From Chroococcopsis sp964623815 (GTDB lineage Bacteria; Cyanobacteriota; Cyanobacteriia; Cyanobacteriales; Microcystaceae): 64,000 bases of DNA. Of the stretch, positions 24,663-32,213 are shown in pieces. The stretch covers positions 1 through 64,000 of the forward strand of contig CAZUVR010000011.1 of NCBI GenBank assembly GCA_964623815.1, read 5' to 3'. The notes under the pieces were generated by a model, which worked only from the letters and a program-made list of their open reading frames with translations, ran no database searches and had not been told where the DNA came from. The position numbers and the translations under genes were made by a program. Within the stretch, counting starts at the first letter, position 1, and every line of letters starts with the position of its first letter.

Positions 24663-25445
24663 CTAAATAACGAATTCGGCGATTACCGGATAATGATCGG
24701 AAGGTAACACATCCAACCACCGATCGTTATCTATTTTCACCCACACCGGCTTGAGGCGACTATCGTAATATATGGTATCTATAGCGATCGTGGCTCTATC
24801 CCTAAAACCGTTAAAAGTCATCTGCGTTTCTAAATCCCATCCTTCTAATATATCTTTCATCGCGTATCCACTAGGTAAAGGCCGCTCTAATATCTGCCGG
24901 GGCAATGTGCCGGGATTGGTATTAAAGTCGGCCGTCAAAAATAGATAATCCTGGCTTAAATCTAAACTAGAGAAATGTTTATGTATGGTGATGGCTCCAT
25001 TTTCTCGGGCGGCCATACCGTAGTAATCGAGATGGGTGTTATAAAAAAGCAAAGATTGAGAAGAATCAGCGCCCACGAAACGGGCCCAAGTCACTATTCG
25101 AGGATAGGGATTCCCCCAACTCGGCGTGATGCTTCCTACTATCTCGGGCGTTTCCGATAGCCAGAAATCGCCCGTCTCTATACACTTGAGACGCTCCGGA
25201 CGGTAGAATATAGCACAATGTTCATCTAATCCGGTACCCCTCCTATCCCTGCCGACGCTTTGATAACTCGGCAGCATACGGTGTAAATCTAATAGCTGAT
25301 GGGGTTTGCCTTCTTGGGTGCCGATAATATCGGGAGCGTAATAATTAATTAGTTTAGCTATTGCTGATTTTCTTGATTGCCAATTGAATTCACCTGGATC
25401 GGGTTTATCATAGCGAATATTAAAGGTCATTACCGTTAACTGCAT
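24663..25445 (-). CDS. endonuclease/exonuclease/phosphatase-family protein
   Basis: 260 residues, no signal peptide. EEP motifs are seen in order: TFNIRYD, GTQEG (metal-binding Glu), NTHLDY, TADFNT (catalytic Asp and Asn) and the C-terminal SDHYPV (catalytic Asp-His). The fold cleaves phosphodiester or phosphate bonds with Mg2+; substrate could be DNA, RNA or a phosphorylated lipid. The gene is 7 bases after the DUF3084 gene and probably the third member of the ntcA operon. Confidence 0.8.
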   Translation of the reverse strand: MQLTVMTFNIRYDKPDPGEFNWQSRKSAIAKLINYYAPDIIGTQEGKPHQLLDLHRMLPSYQSVGRDRRGTGLDEHCAIFYRPERLKCIETGDFWLSETPEIVGSITPSWGNPYPRIVTWARFVGADSSQSLLFYNTHLDYYGMAARENGAITIHKHFSSLDLSQDYLFLTADFNTNPGTLPRQILERPLPSGYAMKDILEGWDLETQMTFNGFRDRATIAIDTIYYDSRLKPVWVKIDNDRWLDVLPSDHYPVIAEFVI

Positions 25446-25452
25446 TTTTACC

Positions 25453-26979
25453 TCACGATGTACTGAAAGTTATTTCCCCGTTACGAATAGCCACTAAACG
25501 GATAATTAAAGGACCGGCGGTGTAAGTAGAATTCGATGCGATCGCTTGAATTTCATCTACTGGCTGATTTGATTGTTTTACCTGATCCATAAAATTGACC
25601 AAAGTAGTCAAACGCCCGTCTTCTACCTGTATGGTGCCTAAAATTCCCGCCCTTCTCGCTCTAAATTGCGCTGCCGCTAACAGTAAATCTAAGCGTTTTT
25701 GAATATCATCTTCCGTCATACTTTGCGAATCGATCGATACGGCTGCTATTTGCTGTTTCGGCTCGAATATTTTTTGATTGGTGACTACATCGGCGAATAC
25801 TCTCACCTCGGATTCTCCTAATACATAATTGCCAGCGCTTAATATTCTCACCACATACTCTTGACCATCTTTTAACTGTTCGACTAGTTGTTCTACTTGA
25901 GCTTTGGTAATTTTGACTACCCTCTCTTGAGAGTTGGTATTATTAGGCTGAGTGGCACGGATAGCGGTAAGGTTAGCTTCTTGGAGTAATCGATCGATTA
26001 CGCTCACAACCGCTTTCGGGTCAACTATCCGGAAGGCTCCGAAAGATAACACCTGCCCTTTAAAAATCGCTATCTGCTTTTCTCGTAATTCTTGATAGGT
26101 TTGGTAATATTGCTCTAGAACCTCTACTTCTTTCCTTAAGAAAGCTGTTTGAGTTTCTAATTCTTTTAATTTTGCTTCTCGTTGTTGTAAAATTTGATCT
26201 TTATCAGCAATAGATTTATCGAGCTTAACTATGCGCTCATCTCTTTTATTAATTTCATCTTGTAATTGCTTTTGCTCATTTTCTAGCTGTTGTAAAGCTA
26301 ATTTCTGTCTTTTTATTTGCTCTTCTCTTTTGATTAACTCATTATCTCTTAGATCTACCTCGTTTTTTAATTGTCCAACCTGATTTGATAGTTGTATTTT
26401 TTGGGTATTTAGTTGTTTTTTTTGAGATATTAGTTGATTTTTTTGCGTTGCCAATATATCTCTTTGAGAGATTAATTCATTCTTTTGCTTCAATAAATCT
26501 TCCCGCTCGGATTCCAGATTTTTAACATCATCCCGCACAGATACTAACTGATTGGAAACCTTCTTTAATTGTAAACGTGTGGATTTAAAACTTTGATTTA
26601 ACCTATCGAGTTGGTTCTGTACTTCTACCTGCTCCTTCTTGGCGGTTTTGAGAGCCAATTCGATCGTATTCTTCTGAGCCTTAGCCTTATCCAATTCCGA
26701 TTCTAACTCCTTGATAGCTTCCCGACGTTCGTTGAGAAGTCGATCGAGTTCAAATACCCCCTGACGCAAAGATTTACTCGATGCGAATAATAAGGTGAGG
26801 GTAGAGCCGGCAATTAAGGCCCCAGTAACGATAGTAATCAGCGTAGCCGTTTGACGAGGACGTAAATTAAACAACCTCATCCGCTTCTTACCGATTTTAC
26901 TGCCTAAACGATCGCCGATCGTAGCCAACAAACCGCCAAGAAGTATAATGGCTACAATGAGAACATAGGCACTCGTCAT
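25453..26979 (-). CDS. DUF3084 coiled-coil membrane protein
   Basis: 508 residues. Two N-terminal membrane helices (about 4-22 and 46-67) anchor a long coiled coil (about 75-300, very rich in Lys/Glu/Gln/Leu with repeated ISQ/LNTQK patterns). A globular C-terminal domain follows (FGAFRIVDPKAVVSVIDRLL, then VVKITKAQVEQLVEQL). This arrangement is the DUF3084 family, nearly restricted to cyanobacteria. Function is unknown; an envelope scaffold is possible. It starts 5 bases after the ntcA stop. Confidence 0.85.
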   Translation of the reverse strand: MTSAYVLIVAIILLGGLLATIGDRLGSKIGKKRMRLFNLRPRQTATLITIVTGALIAGSTLTLLFASSKSLRQGVFELDRLLNERREAIKELESELDKAKAQKNTIELALKTAKKEQVEVQNQLDRLNQSFKSTRLQLKKVSNQLVSVRDDVKNLESEREDLLKQKNELISQRDILATQKNQLISQKKQLNTQKIQLSNQVGQLKNEVDLRDNELIKREEQIKRQKLALQQLENEQKQLQDEINKRDERIVKLDKSIADKDQILQQREAKLKELETQTAFLRKEVEVLEQYYQTYQELREKQIAIFKGQVLSFGAFRIVDPKAVVSVIDRLLQEANLTAIRATQPNNTNSQERVVKITKAQVEQLVEQLKDGQEYVVRILSAGNYVLGESEVRVFADVVTNQKIFEPKQQIAAVSIDSQSMTEDDIQKRLDLLLAAAQFRARRAGILGTIQVEDGRLTTLVNFMDQVKQSNQPVDEIQAIASNSTYTAGPLIIRLVAIRNGEITFSTS

Positions 26980-26984
26980 GGTCT

Positions 26985-27665
26985 TTACGTGAACTGCTGA
27001 CTCAGAGTAACAGGATTATGAACGGTGATTTTCTTTTTATGGATAGAAATCATACCTTGGTCACGTAAGTCACCTAATAACCGTGTCACGGTGACGCGAG
27101 TGGAGCCGATAGCCTCGGCGATAGCCTGATGGGATAACTTCAAATCGATTTGAATGCCCTCAGCCCGGGGTACGCCGAAATCACGACAGAGAATGAGCAG
27201 GAAACTAACCAGACGGGAACCCATATCGCGGTGAGCGAGGGTTTCAATCATCATCTCAGTTTGCAGGATTCGGGAGGATAAACCCTGTAACATCAACATT
27301 GATAGATCCGGATTATTACGGAGAGCCTGTTCTACCTGTTCGATCGGTGCTGAGAGTAATTCTACACCGGTGAAGGCTACGGCGTGATAGAACCTGTCGG
27401 AGCGTTGTCCGGTTAATAGTGATAGCACCCCGAAAACACTATTTTCTCGTAATAGAGCGACGGTTATTTCTTCTCCAGCCTCGTAGACGCGGGATAATTT
27501 CACAGCCCCCTTGAGGAGAAAATATACTCTTTCGGCTGGGTCTCCAGGAAAGAATATGGTTTTCCCGCGCTCGAAAGCTTCTACCACGGGGGGGAAATTA
27601 GTCCCGCTACCTATCCGACGGAACACATCTGCTAGAGGTTTATCTTGTATCAGCGAAACATCCAT
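26985..27665 (-). CDS. ntcA: global nitrogen regulator NtcA
   Basis: 226 residues from ATG 27665. The N-terminal cyclic-nucleotide-like barrel (FERGKTIFFPGDPAERVYFLLKGAVKLSRVYEAGEEITVALL) binds 2-oxoglutarate. A long dimerisation helix follows, and the CRP-type helix-turn-helix LSHQAIAEAIGSTRVTVTRLLGDL recognises GTA-N8-TAC boxes. NtcA activates nitrogen-assimilation genes with PipX when carbon exceeds nitrogen. The downstream operon partners are the DUF3084 and EEP proteins. Upstream I see TATGTATACATA, but not a canonical NtcA box. Confidence 0.96.
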   Translation of the reverse strand: MDVSLIQDKPLADVFRRIGSGTNFPPVVEAFERGKTIFFPGDPAERVYFLLKGAVKLSRVYEAGEEITVALLRENSVFGVLSLLTGQRSDRFYHAVAFTGVELLSAPIEQVEQALRNNPDLSMLMLQGLSSRILQTEMMIETLAHRDMGSRLVSFLLILCRDFGVPRAEGIQIDLKLSHQAIAEAIGSTRVTVTRLLGDLRDQGMISIHKKKITVHNPVTLSQQFT

Positions 27666-27715
27666 CACACTTTCATAAACGGAAAATTATGTATACATAT
27701 TAAACACAACTATTG

Positions 27716-27737
27716 CCAAAACTGCCAAAAGTTTTGG
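27716..27737. promoter_or_regulatory. inverted repeat in the ntcA-fabI divergent region
   Basis: CCAAAACT (27716-27723) and AGTTTTGG (27730-27737) are perfect 8-bp arms with a 6-bp spacer. The site lies between divergent ntcA and fabI genes, 51 bases from ntcA, and could bind a dimeric regulator or form a cruciform. The binder is unknown. Confidence 0.45.
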
Positions 27738-27856
27738 TGACATTTTGCCTGACAATGATTACAAAGGGATAATTAGTTCTTACTGTCCGTATACTGATTA
27801 TAACTATCTTGCTCACCAGTCGCACTTGGGGCGACAACAGAAAGAAAATAAAGACT

Positions 27857-28633
27857 ATGCTAGATTTAAAGGGAAAAAACGCCCTAGTAACGGGAATCGC
27901 TAATAATCGTTCTATCGCTTGGGGTATAACCCAACAACTTCACAAGGCTGGTGCTAACATAGGTGTTACCTTCCTTCCGGATGATAAAGGGCGTTTTGAA
28001 AAGAAAGTGTGGGAATTGGTAGAACCCCTCAACCCCAGTTTATTCGTTCCCTGTAACGTGGGCGATGATTCCCAAGTAGAGGCCGCTTTTGCCGCCGCTG
28101 CCGAGAAATGGGGCAGAATAGACGTATTAATTCACTGTCTGGCTTTCGCCGATAAAGAAGGTTTATCTGGCGACTTTAGCGGTATCAGCCGGGAAGCTTT
28201 CACTCAATCCCTAGAAATCAGCACCTACTCCCTAGCTCGCTTGGCGCGGGCGGCTAAGCCTCTGATGACGGAGGGCGGCAGTATCATCACCCTCTCTTAT
28301 TTAGGTGGAGTAAGAGTCATCCCTAACTATAACCTCATGGGTATCGCCAAAGCCGGATTAGAGATGAGCGTGCGTTATCTGGCAGCGGAGTTAGGCCCGT
28401 TGAATATTCGCGTTAACGGTATCTCAGCTGGCCCGATTCGCACCCTGGCATCTTCGGCAGTCGGGGGCATCCTCGACATGATTCACCACGTCGAGGAGGT
28501 GGCACCGCTACGCCGCACCGTAACCCAGATAGAAGTAGGTAACGCGGCGGCTTTCCTGTCGAGTGATTTAGCCACCGGTATAACCGGACAGATTATTTAT
28601 GTAGATGCTGGTTACGAAATTATGGGAATGTAA
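27857..28633 (+). CDS. fabI: enoyl-[acyl-carrier-protein] reductase (NADH)
   Basis: 258 residues from the ATG at 27857 (MLDLKGKNALVTGIANN); the in-frame TTG-led extension to 27809 is unlikely. Rossmann-fold short-chain dehydrogenase with VTGIANNRSIAWGI (NADH site), ITLSYLGG and NYNLMGIAKAG (Tyr-x6-Lys active site), and LNIRVNGISAGPIRT near the substrate loop. It catalyses the last step of each fatty acid elongation cycle. Single copy and essential in most cyanobacteria. Divergent from ntcA. Confidence 0.95.
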   Translation: MLDLKGKNALVTGIANNRSIAWGITQQLHKAGANIGVTFLPDDKGRFEKKVWELVEPLNPSLFVPCNVGDDSQVEAAFAAAAEKWGRIDVLIHCLAFADKEGLSGDFSGISREAFTQSLEISTYSLARLARAAKPLMTEGGSIITLSYLGGVRVIPNYNLMGIAKAGLEMSVRYLAAELGPLNIRVNGISAGPIRTLASSAVGGILDMIHHVEEVAPLRRTVTQIEVGNAAAFLSSDLATGITGQIIYVDAGYEIMGM

Positions 28634-28638
28634 TTATA

Positions 28639-28881
28639 GGGGAGTCGGGAATTGGGAGCCGGGGCAAAAGTCTGACTCTTTATAGAAAGAAAGGAGAGTC
28701 TGCAAATACTGACTCTCCTGATTTATCAGGGTGCATCTACTGTGGTTAAGTCTAGCAGGGAGATTTTAGACAGATAGTTATTTACAGCACTTTTCGGATT
28801 ATTGAAGTAAATTAACTTACCTATAAGTCTGTCGCAGTAAGACTTTAACCCCAACTCCCGACTCCCGATTCCCAATTCCCG
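28639..28881. repeat. inverted heptamer-type repeats flanking a hairpin
   Basis: 28639-28664 reads in GGGGAGT/CGGGAAT/TGGGAGC units, and 28849-28881 is the complementary series (CCCAACT, CCCGACT, CCCGATT, CCCAATT). Between them are the hairpin 28693-28718 and about 130 bases with no feature I can name. The region is the gap between fabI and the convergent SPINDLY-like gene. Confidence 0.65.
28693..28718. terminator. hairpin downstream of fabI
   Basis: GGAGAGTC (28693-28700) and GACTCTCC (28711-28718) form a perfect 8-bp stem with a 10-base loop, 60 bases after the fabI stop. It is followed by TGATTTATC, with no long T-tract, so termination strength is uncertain. Confidence 0.5.
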
Positions 28882-28883
28882 CG

Positions 28884-30989
28884 CTATACTACTTTGTTCC
28901 GGATTTGTCGATAGGCGGCTTCCATCTCTGTTGCAAATGCCGAACCATTCCATAGGGGTGAATTACGCTTGGATAAGTCCAATCTGTCGGTAATTTGGCT
29001 TCTGAGACGGGCATTATTTCCTAATTCTATTCCCCACCTTACATACTCTTCGTCTGTCCAGGCTATTCCCTCTTGAATTCCCGCGTTGATCATGAATGTG
29101 TAACTATTTCTAGCGGCGAATTGTTGCCCGACTCTGGTAACTAGGGGGATTGCCATCCAAAGGACTTCTAAGGTGGTGGTAGCGCCGTTATAAGGGTATG
29201 TATCGAGAACTATATCAGCTGTTTTTAGATTCGCCCGGTGAGTGGCTTCGTCTTTATCCTGGGCTAAGAATCTTAATCGATTCGGGTTAACTCCTTGTTT
29301 TTCGGCGATGGAGATGAATAATTCTTGAATACCCTCGCTTTTACCCATACCTTTGATCAGAAAATAACTGTTCGGTACGGTGTGTAGAATTCGCATCTGT
29401 AAATCGATACATTGAGGATTGCGTTTTAAACCGCTCTGTACGCTTAGGTATATCACCGCAGAGTCTTCTATCTCTAAATCTTCCCGCCTCAGAGTGGGAG
29501 TGCCCACTTCAAACCCATCTATTCCTAAGTAGGTGTGGGATAAACGCCAGATTTTTTCCCGATAATAGTCTTGAGCGTTATCAGGCAGAACATAAGGATC
29601 GGCGATAAAATAATCTATAGTCGGGATGCCTGACGCATCTGAGCCTAACCAGGTAATCTGTACGGGGGCGGGTTTTAAAGCTATTATCTGGCAGGTGAGA
29701 TTATGGGTTAAGCTATCTAATTCTACTAAAATATCGAGATTATCAGCTTTGATTCTTTCTGCTATCTCTTGCGAGTTAGATGTGTAGGGAAAGTGGCGGA
29801 TATTATCTTGAGGATTACGAAAGTATTTTTGAGTTATGTAGTCTTCGGGTTGATTGATGGTGTAGATATATATCTCAAATTGTTCTCGATTATGATGGTA
29901 AATTAGCCAACGACTCAACCAACCTACTGAGTGCGCCCTCAATGTGTGGGCTAAGTAACCTATTTTTAGTTTGTCACTCTTTGATATATCTCCTGTGATA
30001 GGGATTATTTGCTGTTGGAATAGGGAAGCAATGAAATTAATGATGTAGCGATTTTCTTCCGCTCGATCGTCCAAGTAAGCTAGGATACTGACTATATTTA
30101 AAAAATTGCTTTTAATCTCTGGCTCTAATATCAGATTTTCTACTTTTAATAACTGATTGATTAATTGTTGATAATCTTGCCATACTGGCTCAATATCTAT
30201 CCACATTCCAGCTCTCATTAAAACTGAAATAATTAAATAATTAGCATATAGTTTTAATGTCTGTGTTTTAACAATATTATGAATATAATGAGCTGTTTTT
30301 AAAGCTTTATCCCAATTTTCCGCTAATGTATAGTAATTAAATATTTGTTCTAATATGAGAAAATCATCTGGTTCTAACTTTAAACATAGCCTCATGATCT
30401 CAGCGGAGAAGGCAGGACTTTTTTTATCCGTAGATACTGCCATAGCCACCCCAAACGCTGAGTTAATAAATTCTGCTTTGTTTTTGATATATTTTAAATT
30501 ATTCTCGGCAAATATTAGAATATTTTCGTGAGGGACGTTAAATAATTTTGATAAAACTCTCTCTAATAAAGTTATATCTATATCATCGTTAACAGGGTAG
30601 TTAATGATGTTATCTAAATCTAGAGTATCGAGGTCAAAGGCTAGATCGATAAACTCTAAATTATTATTAGATAGCGCTGGGTTAATTTCTAAAATATTAG
30701 CTCTAATTAACCAAGCTTTATCGAGATGCTCGTGATTTAATTGCCTCTGAGCTTCTCGCTCTAAAATATCGATTAACTCGTTTAAGTCCGCATCCGGGTT
30801 GTCGGTGATAGCTGATAACCATACCCCTTGAGCTTCCCCCTCCAATCCTTGTAATAGGTAGCTTAACCCTAAATACCAATAATGAAATAGATTATCTGGT
30901 TCCTGTTGAAGTAAGTTTTCGTAAAATCTGGCTACGCTTTCATAATCGTTATCGTGTATGGAGTTGGCGGTAAGGGATTCCCAGTTCAT
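28884..30989 (-). CDS. SPINDLY-like (GT41) O-glycosyltransferase with TPR-type N-terminus
   Basis: 701 residues from the ATG at 30989 (MNWESL); a TTG at 31013 is less likely. Residues 1-340 are helical, TPR-like (YENLLQQEPDNLFHYWYLGLSYLL). Residues 345-700 match the catalytic region of O-GlcNAc/O-fucose transferases: LKIGYLAHTLRAHSVG, LDILVELDSLTHN, PVQITWLGSDASG and DTYPYNGATTTLEVLWMAIPLVT. In bacteria these enzymes modify cytosolic or surface proteins with a sugar from a nucleotide donor. The target is not known. Confidence 0.8.
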   Translation of the reverse strand: MNWESLTANSIHDNDYESVARFYENLLQQEPDNLFHYWYLGLSYLLQGLEGEAQGVWLSAITDNPDADLNELIDILEREAQRQLNHEHLDKAWLIRANILEINPALSNNNLEFIDLAFDLDTLDLDNIINYPVNDDIDITLLERVLSKLFNVPHENILIFAENNLKYIKNKAEFINSAFGVAMAVSTDKKSPAFSAEIMRLCLKLEPDDFLILEQIFNYYTLAENWDKALKTAHYIHNIVKTQTLKLYANYLIISVLMRAGMWIDIEPVWQDYQQLINQLLKVENLILEPEIKSNFLNIVSILAYLDDRAEENRYIINFIASLFQQQIIPITGDISKSDKLKIGYLAHTLRAHSVGWLSRWLIYHHNREQFEIYIYTINQPEDYITQKYFRNPQDNIRHFPYTSNSQEIAERIKADNLDILVELDSLTHNLTCQIIALKPAPVQITWLGSDASGIPTIDYFIADPYVLPDNAQDYYREKIWRLSHTYLGIDGFEVGTPTLRREDLEIEDSAVIYLSVQSGLKRNPQCIDLQMRILHTVPNSYFLIKGMGKSEGIQELFISIAEKQGVNPNRLRFLAQDKDEATHRANLKTADIVLDTYPYNGATTTLEVLWMAIPLVTRVGQQFAARNSYTFMINAGIQEGIAWTDEEYVRWGIELGNNARLRSQITDRLDLSKRNSPLWNGSAFATEMEAAYRQIRNKVV

Positions 30990-31196
30990 GTTAGAGCGCT
31001 CGAAGGTTTGCAAGTCTTATTACAATAGTAAGAGAAATACGAACTTCGAGATCGATCGCGTCAACTGGTCAACTAAGGCTCAATGCACGATCGCACATCT
31101 TTAACCGTCTCGATACAATACTTATTTTTTACTAGACATCACTGTTTATTTACTAAAATTTATTGAAGGAGTAGCACATTCTGAATATAGATCGGT

Positions 31197-32213
31197 ATGG
31201 GTTTCAAGATATTGAGGTTAGAATATTATCACCCGAGAAAACGTCAGCTATTTAAGCTTTTAATCCTCAGCCTAATAGCGACGGTGGTAACGCTAGGTTT
31301 TAGCGGTTGCATGCAGAAACAATCCTTGCCCCTTCGCATCGGCACTAATCTTTGGCCAGGGTACGAAACCCTACATTTAGCAGAAGGATTGAATTATTAC
31401 AAAGACCCTAACATTCGTCTCGTAGACTATCCTTCTGGCACTGAAGAAGTAAGAGCCTATCGTAACGGAGAACTCGAAGGGGCGGGATTGTCGATCGATC
31501 GGGCTTTAGTATTAGCGGCAACTCAAGAAGATATTAAAATTATCACCGTCATGGATTTTTCGAGCGGCGGGGATGTGATATTAGGAAAGCCGGAAATATC
31601 GAGTATGAAAGATCTAAAGGGAAAACGTGTCGGAGTGGAATCGACGGCTCTGGGCGCTTTTTTCATCGTGCGGGCTTTAGAGAAAAACGGGATGACACCT
31701 TCGGATATTAAGATCGTTTCCTTAGAACTTAATGAACACGAACGGGCATATAAAGAAGGGAAAATCGACGCGGTAGTTACTTTCGGCCCGGCGCGGGTGA
31801 AACTTTTAGAAGCGGGGGCGAGACCATTATTCGACAGTAGCCAAATACCAGGTGAAATAGTCGATGTACTGGTGATGAGAACATCGGCGATCGCTAATAG
31901 TCGGGACACGATACAAGATCTGGTGAACGGTCACTTTCGCGCTCTAGACTATTTAAAGAAAAATCCTCAAGAGGCATCACGTTTGATCGCCCCCCGCACC
32001 AAAGTAACACCCGAGCAAATCCTTGAGGCTTTTAAGGGTCTAGAGCAGCCAGATATAGAAAAGAATAAAGCATTATTGGATATGAGCGATCCATCCCTGA
32101 TCGACGGGATGAAAAGATTGATGGAGGTGATGGTAGAGAATAAACTATTACCGAAAACGATCGATCCTGCTGACCTCCTCGACGATCAGTTCGTTAAAAA
32201 TGCCAAAGTTTAG
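31197..32213 (+). CDS. ABC-type substrate-binding lipoprotein (NMT1/TauA-like)
   Basis: 338 residues. A charged N-terminus and hydrophobic stretch end in the lipobox LGFSGC, so the mature protein is a lipid-anchored periplasmic protein. The binding fold has IGTNLWPGYETLHLAEGL, then KDLKGKRVGVESTALGAFFIVRALE, typical of the NMT1/THI5/TauA/SsuA group that binds small sulfonates, nitrate, thiamine precursors and similar ligands. No permease or ATPase gene is nearby. Its 3' end overlaps the next gene, a hybrid histidine kinase, by 14 bases. It therefore probably presents its ligand to the kinase rather than to a transporter. The AAGGAG at 31166 is too far from the ATG to be ideal. Confidence 0.75.
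   Translation: MGFKILRLEYYHPRKRQLFKLLILSLIATVVTLGFSGCMQKQSLPLRIGTNLWPGYETLHLAEGLNYYKDPNIRLVDYPSGTEEVRAYRNGELEGAGLSIDRALVLAATQEDIKIITVMDFSSGGDVILGKPEISSMKDLKGKRVGVESTALGAFFIVRALEKNGMTPSDIKIVSLELNEHERAYKEGKIDAVVTFGPARVKLLEAGARPLFDSSQIPGEIVDVLVMRTSAIANSRDTIQDLVNGHFRALDYLKKNPQEASRLIAPRTKVTPEQILEAFKGLEQPDIEKNKALLDMSDPSLIDGMKRLMEVMVENKLLPKTIDPADLLDDQFVKNAKV

Noticed and set aside
27660..27700. NtcA autoregulatory box upstream of ntcA
   Set aside because: TATGTATACATA is palindromic but does not have the GTA-N8-TAC spacing.
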